Source of the DNA: DATIYF01 sp035517775
GTDB lineage: Bacteria; Acidobacteriota; Terriglobia; Terriglobales; Acidobacteriaceae
Assembly: GCA_035517775.1 (NCBI GenBank)
Contig: DATIYF010000105.1
Coordinates: forward strand, 1-64,000
Direction: 5' to 3'
DNA length: 64,000 bases
This document shows, piece by piece, positions 55,024 to 63,880 of this stretch. The translations under genes and the position numbers were made by a program. The notes under the pieces were generated by a model, which made no database searches, was not told the origin of the DNA, and was given only the letters and a program-made list of their open reading frames with translations. Each line of letters starts with the position of its first letter. Positions within the stretch are counted from its first letter, which is position 1.

Positions 55024-56709
55024 TTGAAAATACGGGCCGTATTGGGTTCTATGGCATTGCTCGGCGCGATCGCCTGGGCGGTTTCGGCTCTGCCGGTGGC
55101 GGCGCAGGACGCGAATTTCCACAACGCCCCTCAGTCCAGCACGGAATTAAAGAACCCCCACGCGGGGCAAAGGGCCGCCGTGAAGGCCGGGAAAAGCTTG
55201 TACGGAATGTACTGCGGCGCATGCCACGGAGTGAACGGGCGCGGAACCGGCAACGTTCCTCCCTTGACGCGAGGTCCCGTGCAATCCGTCCCGGCAGGAG
55301 AGGTCTTCTGGTTTATCACCCAGGGATCGGTAAGCAATGGCATGCCCTCCTGGGCCAAGCTGCCAGAGAGTGAGCGCTGGCAGATCGTCACCTACCTGCA
55401 GACACTTAAGAACGCGCAGGCCACTCCGCCAGCCGCGCCTGCGGCGGCAGCGCCGGTTCCGACTTATGCTCCATCCCCGCAGGCGCCCTTTACAGATTTC
55501 CGCTACGAGCACCCCGGTGTCAGGCGTCAGATCACGGTAAAGGACCTGCCTGCGCCCTACGCCACCCACTCCTCCGACAATGCCCCACAGCTCGTAGCCC
55601 GGCCAAAGAATGCCTGGCCTCAGGCCCTGCCCGGGTTCCGCGTGCAGCAGTACGCCAGCGGGCTCGACAATCCCAGACTGCTGCGCACCGCCCCGAACGG
55701 AGATATCTTTCTGGCGGAGAGCGACCCCGGCAATATCAAGGTTTTTCGCGGCATGACTGCCGAGGGAAAACCTCAGCAAACCTCAACCTTCGCATCGGGG
55801 TTGAACCAGCCATACGGAATCGCCTTCTATCCTCCCGGCGACAATCCCCAATGGGTTTACGTTGGCAACACCAATGCGGTGGTGCGCTTTCCTTATCACA
55901 GTGGGGATTTGCAGGCCAGTGGGCCACCGCAGCATATTGTGGACCTTCCTTTCGGCGGAGGGCACTGGACGCGCTCCATCGTATTTTCGCCCGACGGCAA
56001 GAAGATGTTGGTTGCCGTGGGGTCGGCTTCGAACGTGAATGATCCCGACACCCATCCTGAGGAGAAAGACCGCGCCGATATTTTGCAGTTCAATCCCGAT
56101 GGCTCGGGAATGCAGATCTATGCCTACGGAATTCGCAACGCCGGGGGCGGCTTGGCGATTCAGCCGAAGACGGGCGAATTGTGGTGCTCGGTCAATGAGC
56201 GCGACGCGCTTGGCGACAACTTGGTGCCTGACTACATCACTGAGGTGCAGGCCGGCGGTTTTTACGGCTGGCCATGGTGGTATATCGGCGGCCACCAGGA
56301 TCCACGCCTGGCCGGCAAGCATCCCGAACTGAAAGCCAAGGCCATTGTGCCGGACGTCCTGCTGCAACCGCATAATGCTTCGCTCGAGCTGACGTTCTAC
56401 GAGGGCAAGCAGTTTCCCGCCGAGTACCAGGGAGACATTTTCGCCTCGGAGCACGGCTCATGGAACCGCGGGGTGCGCGCCGGCTATGAAGTGATACGCG
56501 TGCCTCTGCACGAGGGGCGCGCCCAGGGAAGCTACGAAGATTTTCTGACCGGATTTGTAGTGGATAACGGGCACGTCTGGGGCCGGCCGGTGGGGACTGC
56601 CGTCGCGCCCGACGGATCGCTACTGGTGAGTGATGACGGCTCGAACTCGATCTGGCGAGTGAGCTATAACGGCAATGCCCAGCATCCGGGTAAGCAAACC
56701 TCAAATTGA
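55024..56709 (+). CDS. Cytochrome c fused to PQQ-type sorbosone/aldose dehydrogenase beta-propeller
   Basis: A 561-residue periplasmic protein from TTG 55024, with GGAGGGAAC as ribosome site. It has a signal peptide (VLGSMALLGAIAWAVSALPVAAQ). The cytochrome domain has one heme site, YCGACHG, near 64 and axial-Met region GSVSNGMPSW near 98. The second part is a six-bladed propeller of the soluble aldose/L-sorbosone dehydrogenase type: LPGFRVQQYASGLDNPRLLRTAPNGDIFLAESDPGNIKVFRG, GIAFYPP, YGIRNAGGGLAIQPKTGELWCSVNERD and HNASLELTFYEGKQFPAEYQGDIFASEHGSWNR. It probably oxidises a sugar and passes electrons to its own heme. The fusion order cytochrome-then-enzyme is complete. Confidence 0.88.
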   Translation: MKIRAVLGSMALLGAIAWAVSALPVAAQDANFHNAPQSSTELKNPHAGQRAAVKAGKSLYGMYCGACHGVNGRGTGNVPPLTRGPVQSVPAGEVFWFITQGSVSNGMPSWAKLPESERWQIVTYLQTLKNAQATPPAAPAAAAPVPTYAPSPQAPFTDFRYEHPGVRRQITVKDLPAPYATHSSDNAPQLVARPKNAWPQALPGFRVQQYASGLDNPRLLRTAPNGDIFLAESDPGNIKVFRGMTAEGKPQQTSTFASGLNQPYGIAFYPPGDNPQWVYVGNTNAVVRFPYHSGDLQASGPPQHIVDLPFGGGHWTRSIVFSPDGKKMLVAVGSASNVNDPDTHPEEKDRADILQFNPDGSGMQIYAYGIRNAGGGLAIQPKTGELWCSVNERDALGDNLVPDYITEVQAGGFYGWPWWYIGGHQDPRLAGKHPELKAKAIVPDVLLQPHNASLELTFYEGKQFPAEYQGDIFASEHGSWNRGVRAGYEVIRVPLHEGRAQGSYEDFLTGFVVDNGHVWGRPVGTAVAPDGSLLVSDDGSNSIWRVSYNGNAQHPGKQTSN

Positions 56710-56742
56710 TCGAACGGAGCGAGAAGGATTTTGGAGGTGGTG

Positions 56743-57621
56743 GTGAACAAGCAAGAAGTCTCGGCAACTCTGGCGGGAAGCATTCCTCTCGGCGGCGAGC
56801 TTTCGGTGAATCGTCTGGGTTTTGGCGCCATGCGCCTGACGGGCCAGGGCATCTGGGGTCCGCCCAAAGACCGCAGGGCGGCACTCGCGGTCCTGCGGCG
56901 CGCCGTCAAGCTGGGGGTGAATTTCATAGATACCGCCGACTCCTACGGCCCCTATACCAGCGAGGAACTGATCGCCGAGGCTCTGTATCCCTATCCAGCC
57001 GGCATGGTAATCGCCACCAAAGGAGGATGGGAGCGGCCCGGCCCTAATCAGTGGACGCATAACGCCACTCCTGCTCACCTGCGCAAGGCTGTCGAGGGCA
57101 GCCTGAAGCGGCTGCGCCTGGATCGTATTGACGTTTACCAACTGCACATACCCGATCCCGTGGTTTCGCTCGAAGCCTCCATAGAAACGCTGGCCGAGTT
57201 GAAAGAGGAAGGAAAGATTCGGCTGGTTGGGCTTTCGAACGTAACCCAGGAGCACATTGAACGGGCGCGCAAGATTGTGCCTATCGTTTCGGTGCAGAAC
57301 CGCTATAGCTTCGCCGATCGCGAGTGGGACTACGTGGTGGACCACTGCATGCGCAACCAGATCGCCTTCATTCCCTGGTTCCCGCTGGGAGGAGGCCGCG
57401 CCGCCGGTGAACTGCTGGGGCAGATCGCGAAAGCGCATCAGGTCAGTTCGATGGCGGTGGCGCTGGCCTGGCTTCTGCGACGCTCGCCCGTCATGCTGCC
57501 GATTCCGGGAACTTCTTCGCTCGAGCATCTGGAACAGAACATCGCCGCCGCCGGTTTGCGGCTCACGGAAGAAGAATTCGAGCAGCTTGCGGGAGTTCCC
57601 GAGCTGGTCGGCGAGCGCTGA
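56743..57621 (+). CDS. Aldo/keto reductase
   Basis: A 292-residue NADPH-dependent oxidoreductase. The catalytic set is visible: Asp and Tyr in VNFIDTADSYGPYTSEELIAEAL near 50-72, Lys in VIATKGGWERPG near 82-92, and His in YQLHIPDPVVSLEASIETLAEL near 130. LVGLSNVTQEHIERARKI and PIPGTSSLEHLEQNIAAAGLRLTEEE also match. A GGAGGTG sequence lies 5 bases before the GTG at 56743; a TTG at 56731 is an alternative start. The substrate is unknown; the neighbour is a sugar-oxidising enzyme. Confidence 0.9.
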   Translation: MNKQEVSATLAGSIPLGGELSVNRLGFGAMRLTGQGIWGPPKDRRAALAVLRRAVKLGVNFIDTADSYGPYTSEELIAEALYPYPAGMVIATKGGWERPGPNQWTHNATPAHLRKAVEGSLKRLRLDRIDVYQLHIPDPVVSLEASIETLAELKEEGKIRLVGLSNVTQEHIERARKIVPIVSVQNRYSFADREWDYVVDHCMRNQIAFIPWFPLGGGRAAGELLGQIAKAHQVSSMAVALAWLLRRSPVMLPIPGTSSLEHLEQNIAAAGLRLTEEEFEQLAGVPELVGER

Positions 57622-57690
57622 AACTTCACTCGACGGTCATTTGAGGGCGGCCCTTCGACCCGCCGGGCGGAAAAATGCCGCTGCACCCGT

Positions 57691-59535
57691 CTACTCGGAA
57701 CGCTTGCCCTCGGATTTCAAGTTGAGGTTGCGGATAAGCCGGTGCAGGTACTTGGGATGGATTCCCAGCAGGCGGGCGGCTTCGACCGGGCTGCCCTCCG
57801 CCTCTCCAAGAGCGGTGAGGACGAGCTGTTTCTTGGTGTGATTCAAGGTGTCGTGATAGCGGCGGGAGCTGAGCGCCGAGGATTGCTCCTCCAGCAGCGC
57901 GGTGGGCAAATCGTCGGGCAGAATTTCGTCGGTCAACCCCATCACGATGGCGTGCTCAATGGCGTTTTCGAGCTCCCGGATGTTGCCCGGCCAGCTGTAT
58001 TGCATGAGCAATGAGCGGGCGTCGGCCGCAATGCCCGTAAAGCTGCGCGTGCACTTGGCCGCATATTTGTTGGCGAAATGCAGGGCCAGGCCGGGGATAT
58101 CATCGCGGTGCTCGCGCAGCGGCGGCAAAGTGATGGAGACGACATTGAGGCGGTAATACAAGTCCTGCCGGAATTCTCCGGCTTTGATGGCTTGCTCGAG
58201 ATTCTTGTTGGTGGCGGCGAGCACGCGGCCGTTGAAGGGCAGCAGCCGATTGCCCCCGATTCGTTCGAACTCCCGCTGCTGCAGCACCCGCAACACCTTG
58301 CTTTGCAGAAGCGGGGCCATGTCGCCCACCTCGTCAAGAAAGAGCGTGCCTTCGCCGGTGGCCTCCAGCTTGCCTTTCTTTACCGCGATGGCGCCGGTGA
58401 AGGCCCCTTTTTCATGGCCGAATAATTCGGTTTCGAGCAGAGTTTCGGGGATGGCCGCGCAGTTGATGGCAAGGAAAGGCTGGGCGGAGCGCGGGCTGCC
58501 GGTGTGAATGGCGCGAGCCACGATTTCCTTCCCGGTTCCGCTCTCGCCGCGAATCAATACATTGGAATCGCTGGGCGCTACCCGGGCCACGAAGCCGCGA
58601 ACCCGGCGCATGGCGCGGCTTTCTCCCAGCAGCTCGGTTTCGGCCCCCACGTCGGCCCGCAAGCGCTGATTCTCATCGCGCAGCGAATCCAGGCGCGCCA
58701 GGTTCTCCAGGGTAATGGCGGCAATGCGGGAAACCGCGCTCAGGAAGCAGGCGTGGTCCTCGCCGAAGGCGGGCCCGGCCGCGGGCGAGCTGAGATAGAT
58801 CACGCCCAGGGTTCGTTCCACTCCCACCAAGGGGGCGCACAGCACGTGCTCGGAAGAGGTGGTCTCGTTATAAATGGTGCAGCGTTCCCAGGTGACCTTT
58901 CGCACCAGGTCTTCACGCACCAGGATGTCTGGTTCGCTGACGCCTTCCCGCTTCCAGGTGCAGGGTTTGGCCGGCTCCTCCTGCGCGCTCGATAACAGCA
59001 CGATGGCCGCCTGGGTGGCGGGAATCACTTCCCCGATCAGCGCCAGCAGTTCCTGCTGCAGCGCCGCGGTATCGCGCGAAACAATAACCTTGGTTACTTT
59101 GAAGAAGGCGGTGAGATCGCGCGCCATGCGCATGATGCCGGAGGCGCTGGATAGCAGCCCGGAATCATCTTCTGAGTTCGTCTTCCACTCTGCGCTTGTG
59201 CTCTGCGGGCCGGAGGCCGGTGGCGGCGAAAGCGCTTCCTGCGCGCCGGTCAAAAATGCGAACTCGCTGTCGCCTACACGAATCCGGTCGCCGTGCTGAA
59301 GAATCTTGCGGGTGATCTTGGCGCCGTTGACAAAGGTTCCATGGTGGCTCTGCAGGTCGGCCAGTTCAAAGATGCCGGCGGAAATCTCCGTGATGGCGCA
59401 ATGCTGGCGCGAAACCGCAGTGTCGCGGACCTCCACCTGATTGGAGCTGTCCCGTCCTAACACCAGCGGGCCACCCTGTGCCGCCCAGGTCACTGGGTCG
59501 GACGCGCCGGAAAGTGCCACCAGTCTGGGATTCAT
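57691..59535 (-). CDS. FHA-GAF-sigma54 interaction domain transcription activator
   Basis: A 614-residue regulator. An N-terminal FHA domain (LVLGRDSSNQVEVRDTAVSRQHCAI, LQSHHGTFVNG) binds phosphothreonine in other members. A GAF domain follows from about 150 to 290. The AAA+ domain has Walker A GESGTGKE near 330, the GAFTGA loop (HEKGAFTGAIAVKKGK) near 377, Walker B FLDEVGD, and the C-terminal Fis-type HTH EAARLLGIHPKYLHRLIRNLNLK near 583-606. GAFTGA is required for sigma54 contact, so it should activate sigma54 promoters, possibly in response to Ser/Thr kinase signalling. Target genes are not evident in this window. Confidence 0.95.
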   Translation of the reverse strand: MNPRLVALSGASDPVTWAAQGGPLVLGRDSSNQVEVRDTAVSRQHCAITEISAGIFELADLQSHHGTFVNGAKITRKILQHGDRIRVGDSEFAFLTGAQEALSPPPASGPQSTSAEWKTNSEDDSGLLSSASGIMRMARDLTAFFKVTKVIVSRDTAALQQELLALIGEVIPATQAAIVLLSSAQEEPAKPCTWKREGVSEPDILVREDLVRKVTWERCTIYNETTSSEHVLCAPLVGVERTLGVIYLSSPAAGPAFGEDHACFLSAVSRIAAITLENLARLDSLRDENQRLRADVGAETELLGESRAMRRVRGFVARVAPSDSNVLIRGESGTGKEIVARAIHTGSPRSAQPFLAINCAAIPETLLETELFGHEKGAFTGAIAVKKGKLEATGEGTLFLDEVGDMAPLLQSKVLRVLQQREFERIGGNRLLPFNGRVLAATNKNLEQAIKAGEFRQDLYYRLNVVSITLPPLREHRDDIPGLALHFANKYAAKCTRSFTGIAADARSLLMQYSWPGNIRELENAIEHAIVMGLTDEILPDDLPTALLEEQSSALSSRRYHDTLNHTKKQLVLTALGEAEGSPVEAARLLGIHPKYLHRLIRNLNLKSEGKRSE

Positions 59536-59840
59536 CCCACACTCTCTCTAGTTGTCCAGTGTAGCCGAACCGTATGTCGTTTCCGGTGGAAAACCGCATT
59601 CGATCTTCGGGGAACCGGAAAGCTACCGCGAGTAACCGTTCAACTACTCTTGGCAGGCGTGCGAAGAAGAACCTTCACTGCTATTGCTGTCTATCTTGTT
59701 GCAAATCCATCAGGGGAGAATCACATCGGCGTTTGGCCCGCAGCATGCAATGTAGGAAGACATGATCGCGGGCTTCCGGAAAGGAAGGCTTGCGAATTCC
59801 AGCTCGGGCTCCGCTGCAAGGAGCCCCAAAGGAGACTGTT
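59536..59840 (+). other. Intergenic region upstream of the small secreted protein
   Basis: About 305 bases without a supported gene. No promoter or riboswitch was identified with confidence. Confidence 0.3.
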
Positions 59841-60251
59841 ATGAAACGCAACCTTTTCGGGACTCTATCGCTCGTGGCGCTCGCGCTGGTGCTGGGCTCC
59901 GTGGCCCAGGCTCAAGTCGTCAAGGGCGACGTGCCCTTTGGCTTCACGGTCGGGAACACGCAATTGCCGGCCGGCTGCTACCGCGCCACCTACAATGACC
60001 TGAGCCGCACTGCGATCTTCCTGTCCAACTGCGAGACCGGGCGGCAGGTACTCGCTTTGACCTCGTCGCTGATCGGCTCCAGCAACATTCATCCTAAGCT
60101 GGTTTTCCATCAGCTGGGCACTCACTACTTCCTGCGGGAAGTGTGGGGGGATGGCGGCCGCGGAGTGGGGATCGCCGGCACCAAGCTGGAGAAGGAAATG
60201 CAGGCTGCCAACAACGCGAGCACGGATGTGATCGTGGCCATGACGCGTTGA
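59841..60251 (+). CDS. Small secreted protein of unknown function (Acidobacteriota-type)
   Basis: A 136-residue protein with a signal peptide (NLFGTLSLVALALVLGSVAQAQ). The mature part starts with VVKGDVPFGFTVGNTQLPAGCYRATYND and is probably an all-beta domain; a VPFxFxVGxxxLPAGxY start is a pattern I recognise from many hypothetical proteins of Acidobacteriota. AAAGGAG precedes the ATG at 59841. Two cysteines (in GCYRA and SNCETG) might form a disulfide. No function is known. Confidence 0.75.
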   Translation: MKRNLFGTLSLVALALVLGSVAQAQVVKGDVPFGFTVGNTQLPAGCYRATYNDLSRTAIFLSNCETGRQVLALTSSLIGSSNIHPKLVFHQLGTHYFLREVWGDGGRGVGIAGTKLEKEMQAANNASTDVIVAMTR

Positions 60252-60300
60252 GCATGCCTCGAACTCAAGCCCGGAGAGCCGCAGAGAACCTCGGCTCCGC

Positions 60301-60326
60301 AGAAAGCCCGCCAAGGCGGGCTTTCT
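60301..60326 (+). terminator. Terminator after the small secreted protein gene
   Basis: A perfect 12-base stem, AGAAAGCCCGCC and GGCGGGCTTTCT, with loop AA, followed by GTATT. T residues in the stem's 3' arm supply part of the T-tract. Confidence 0.75.
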
Positions 60327-60493
60327 GTATTGTGCTGGATCTGTGGAGATAGCCGCTCTCGGCCGTGCCTAAAAAAGAACTGCAGGATTGGTCGCTCAAA
60401 CATTCCAGGCTTCGACGCTCTGACACGATGTTTTGCGCATGCCTGCGCGCCCGTCTCGCTCTGAATTTATTTTGTGCTAGATTGAAAGACAGT

Positions 60494-60569
60494 GGGCGCG
60501 TAGCTCAGTTGGTAGAGCAATGCCCTTTTAAGGCATGGGTCGCAGGTTCGAATCCTGCCGCGCTCACCA
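60494..60569 (+). tRNA. tRNA-Lys (anticodon TTT)
   Basis: A 76-nt cloverleaf. Acceptor GGGCGCG pairs with CGCGCTC; the D arm is GCTCAGTTGGTAGAGC. The anticodon arm ATGCC-CTTTTAA-GGCAT reads anticodon TTT, and the T arm is GCAGG-TTCGAAT-CCTGC. It ends with discriminator A and an encoded CCA. Confidence 0.97.
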
Positions 60570-60612
60570 GAGCTCAAGGGTCCAGCCCGGAGACATGGGT
60601 GACAGAACGTAC

Positions 60613-60845
60613 CTAAGACATAGGTAACAGTTTTGGGCCAAACGGGTTCGCGAGCGGTTCGAGCACACCGGGTCTCCAGATCGAAGTATCCGAGATCATA
60701 ATCCATAAAGCTGACCAGCCAGACGTCGTCGTGCACTTCTTTGATGCCTACGGCTTGACCGGCAAAGACCTGGCTGAAGTTGATCTTCTTGCTTCCCAGG
60801 CAGATGCGATCGCAGTGGTTCAGAAGCTATCTCGCAAAGAATCGC
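60613..60845 (-). pseudogene. IS481-like integrase-core transposase, C-terminal fragment with a frameshift
   Basis: The minus strand encodes DRICLGSKKINFSQVFAGQ, VGIKEVHDDVWLVSFMDYDLGYFDLETR, which I recognise as the end of integrase-core transposases of the IS481 type. After LETR the frame is wrong; moving one base gives VLEPLANPFGPKLLPMS and a stop at 60613-60615, the expected tail. An extra base near the Arg codon therefore breaks it. The 5' part is absent beyond about 60845. It lies 43 bases after the tRNA-Lys. It is a dead remnant. Confidence 0.75.
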
Positions 60846-61285
60846 GGCGAAGGCGCGGCTTCAACCCCTGAGTGAAGCTGAATACTTTCCAACTCCATTG
60901 CTGAGGCAAGTTCTCAGTTCTGAGTTCCCAATTCTCAGCGCTGATCATTGAGCCATCCAGCTTGATTGAAGAGTTGGCCTGCTTAATTTTCCTTCCGGCT
61001 GTACTTCGCTGCTGTTTTCCACGTTGTGTCCGGGTTCTTCTGTAGTTCACGGGTGTTTACCAGATGATTATCCCGTAACCTCCGGTACGCGAAGGTTGCA
61101 GTACCACCTTTGTCCTTTCGCACTTCCGTGATTGGACTTCGGAAATCTTTCCAGGTTACTTCCGTGGGGGGCATGCTGGCGGGGTTGCATCCTTCTGCTG
61201 CCCGTTTCGCCGTACGGGCAGACAGGAGAGCGGTTCAATCCCCCGCCATATTGCCGGGCGATATGGCTTGAAATAGAGGTCTTCG
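60846..61285. other. Intergenic region upstream of the ASH lipoprotein gene
   Basis: About 440 bases without a recognisable gene. A perfect stem, CTGCCCGT at 61198-61205 and ACGGGCAG at 61214-61221, lies in the likely 5' leader of the next gene; its role is unknown. Confidence 0.35.
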
Positions 61286-63880
61286 GTGAAGGCTCTCCGC
61301 TCGCGCTGCAATGCTTACATTCTTCTCCTCACTGTCTGCACAAGTCTGATGGGTTGCCAGGGTTTGGAAGGCAGACCTTCTCCGGACAACAACACTCAGG
61401 CCCTGGTCGTGGGAAGCTCCACCATGAACTTCGGTACTGTGGTGGCCGGAAACAGCCAGCTCATGTGGAACTCCATCTACAATCCCACCCGCCACCGGGT
61501 GGTGGTGAGCCAGGTCACGGTGAGCGGAACCGGCTTTCGCCTGGTGAACACCAGGACCCCCTTCACCGTTTATTCTGGCCAGCACGTGTGGATTCAGATC
61601 CTGTTCACCCCGCACTCCGCGGGCACGGCTTCGGGCACCATCGCGGTTTCCAGCAATGCGCCCAACCCCACGCCGGCCATTTCCCTGGCCGCCGACGTCA
61701 TTGCCGCCGGAGAGCTGGCGGCAAACCCTTCGAAGTTGACTTTCGGCAGCGTAAGAGTAGGCAGTAGCGTGGCCAAATCGGCGACCCTGACCAACACCGG
61801 TGATACCAGCGTCACCATCTCGCAAATCTCGGCCGGCGGAAACAACTTCGCGGTGAGCGGTGTGGCTCTGCCGGTAAGCCTGTCTCCGAATCAGAGCCTG
61901 TCATTCCGGACGGCGTTCAGCCCCAAGTCCCGCGGGGCGATCAGTTCCAACGTGGTGGTGACCGCCAGCATTTCGCTGCTGGCTCCGAATTCTCGGCATT
62001 CTGGCGGGGCGCTCAAGCCGCACGATACCAGCGAGAGCACCACGGTCACGATTCCGGTGGCCGGGAGCGGACTGACCGACGGTCAACTGGTTGCGCCTGC
62101 GGCCGTAAGCTTTGGCAGCGCCCGCGTCGGCAGCACGCAAGACCAGTCGGTAACGGTGACCAATTCCGGCGGGTCCACCGTTACCATCAGCCAGGCCAGC
62201 ATAACCGGCGCGGGCTTTCATTTGAGCACTGCGAGTACTCCAATGACTTTGCCCGCGGGCCAGAGCGCCACCTTCAATTGCTCATTTGCTCCTCAGTCCG
62301 CTGGCGCTGCCAGCGGCAGCCTTGCCATCACCAGTGATGCCACCAATCCTTCCCTGACCGTCGCTCTCAGCGGCACGGGTATGGCCGACGGCTCCCTGAC
62401 TGCGGGGGCGGTTTCCTTTGGAAGCGTAACCGTGGGCAGCAGCCAGAAAGCTACGGCTACCATTACCAATTCCGGCGGATCCAGTGTCACCATCAGCAGC
62501 GCCACCGTGAGCGGCGCCGGCTTCAGCCTGAGCAGCATGAATCTTCCGGTCACGCTCTCCGCCGGGCAGAGCGCAGCGGCCACCATTGCCTTTGCGCCGC
62601 AGTCGGCAGGCAGCGCCAGCGGCAGCCTGACCGTCGCTTCCGACGCTCCGACTCCGACTCTTACTGTCGCTCTATCAGGAACCGCGGTCAGCCCCGGTGC
62701 GCTTTCCGCCAATCCCTCGACTCTGAGTTTCGGATCGGTGGCCGCGGGCAGCAGCCAGACCCTGCAGGCCACCTTGACTAACTCCGGCGGCGCCAGCCTG
62801 ACCGTCAGCGGCGCCTCGCTTTCCAGTTCAGATTTCAACCTGAACAACCTGAGCCTGCCGCTGACCTTGGGGGCGGGCAAGAGCACAACGTTCAACGTGG
62901 TGTATTCGCCGCAGTCGGCGGGCAGCGATAGCGCGAACCTGACCATCAGCAGTAATGGATCGAATCCCAGCCTGACGATCGCAGTCTCCGGCACGGCAAC
63001 AGCCGCCGGGACGCTGGCCGCCAGCCCCTCCAGCATTCCTTTTGGCAGCGTGCAGGTTGGCGACAACAGCAGCAAGCAGGCGACTCTGACCAACTCCGGC
63101 GGCGCCAGCATCACGGTTTCGCAGGTCAATGCCAGTGGAAATGGTTTCAGCGTGAGCGGCATCAGCCTGCCCATGACCCTCTCCGCCGGACAGACCTTCA
63201 CCTTTAACGTTCAGTTCGCTCCGCAAAGCGCTGGCAGCGCCAGCGGAACCATCGCCATGGTATCGAGCGCCAGCGGAACTGCGCCGAGTATCTCGCTTTC
63301 TGGGACCGGCACTGCGGTCGGGCAGGCCAGCGTCTCGCCCACCAGCCTGAGTTTTGGCAGCGTGGCCGTGGGCTCAAGCAAGAACCTGACGGTGACGCTT
63401 TCCGCCACCGGATCGAGCGTGACCATCAACTCTGCCTCGGCCAGCACCCCCGAGTTCCAGGTAAGCGGGACCTCGCTGCCGGCGACTATCCAGGCCGGCA
63501 AGAGCGCCTCGTTTACCGTGACTTTCACGCCCCAGAGCAGCGGCTCTGCCTCCGCGACGCTCTCCTTCGTTACGGCAGGCTCCAGCACGCCTCTCGTGGC
63601 CTCGCTGAGCGGCACCGCCACGGCCGCAGCCCAGCACAGCGTAGATCTTTCCTGGAACGCCAGCTCCTCCTCGGCAGTGGTTGGCTACAACGTCTACCGT
63701 GGCAGCAAGAGCGGCGGGCCCTACACCAGGCTGAACTCGAGCGTGGATGATGGCACCAGCTACTCCGATTCCTCGGTGCAGGCTGGCCAGACTTACTTCT
63801 ATGTGACCACGGCCGTGGGCAGCGATGGCAGCGAGAGCAGCCATTCCAACGAGGTAAGCGCTTCCGTGCCTACGCCCTAG
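61286..63880 (+). CDS. Lipoprotein with seven ASH (choice-of-anchor D) repeats and a C-terminal fibronectin type III domain
   Basis: An 864-residue surface lipoprotein from GTG 61286 with AGAGGT upstream. The signal sequence ends in a lipobox (SLMGC, Cys near residue 24). Seven tandem domains of about 100-110 residues each begin with a phrase like NPSxLxFGSVxVGSS (near 44, 146, 270, 371, 472, 576 and 684) and contain VTISxxxxxGxxFxxS and APQSAGxASGxL; this is the ASH/HYDIN-like choice-of-anchor-D pattern. The last about 85 residues form a fibronectin III domain (VDLSWNASSSSAVVGYNVYRGSKSGGPYTRLN, YFYVTTAVGSDGSESSHSNEV). It probably works as a surface adhesin or stalk. DNA is highly repetitive, so collapsed or expanded repeats are a risk. 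Confidence 0.9.
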   Translation: MKALRSRCNAYILLLTVCTSLMGCQGLEGRPSPDNNTQALVVGSSTMNFGTVVAGNSQLMWNSIYNPTRHRVVVSQVTVSGTGFRLVNTRTPFTVYSGQHVWIQILFTPHSAGTASGTIAVSSNAPNPTPAISLAADVIAAGELAANPSKLTFGSVRVGSSVAKSATLTNTGDTSVTISQISAGGNNFAVSGVALPVSLSPNQSLSFRTAFSPKSRGAISSNVVVTASISLLAPNSRHSGGALKPHDTSESTTVTIPVAGSGLTDGQLVAPAAVSFGSARVGSTQDQSVTVTNSGGSTVTISQASITGAGFHLSTASTPMTLPAGQSATFNCSFAPQSAGAASGSLAITSDATNPSLTVALSGTGMADGSLTAGAVSFGSVTVGSSQKATATITNSGGSSVTISSATVSGAGFSLSSMNLPVTLSAGQSAAATIAFAPQSAGSASGSLTVASDAPTPTLTVALSGTAVSPGALSANPSTLSFGSVAAGSSQTLQATLTNSGGASLTVSGASLSSSDFNLNNLSLPLTLGAGKSTTFNVVYSPQSAGSDSANLTISSNGSNPSLTIAVSGTATAAGTLAASPSSIPFGSVQVGDNSSKQATLTNSGGASITVSQVNASGNGFSVSGISLPMTLSAGQTFTFNVQFAPQSAGSASGTIAMVSSASGTAPSISLSGTGTAVGQASVSPTSLSFGSVAVGSSKNLTVTLSATGSSVTINSASASTPEFQVSGTSLPATIQAGKSASFTVTFTPQSSGSASATLSFVTAGSSTPLVASLSGTATAAAQHSVDLSWNASSSSAVVGYNVYRGSKSGGPYTRLNSSVDDGTSYSDSSVQAGQTYFYVTTAVGSDGSESSHSNEVSASVPTP

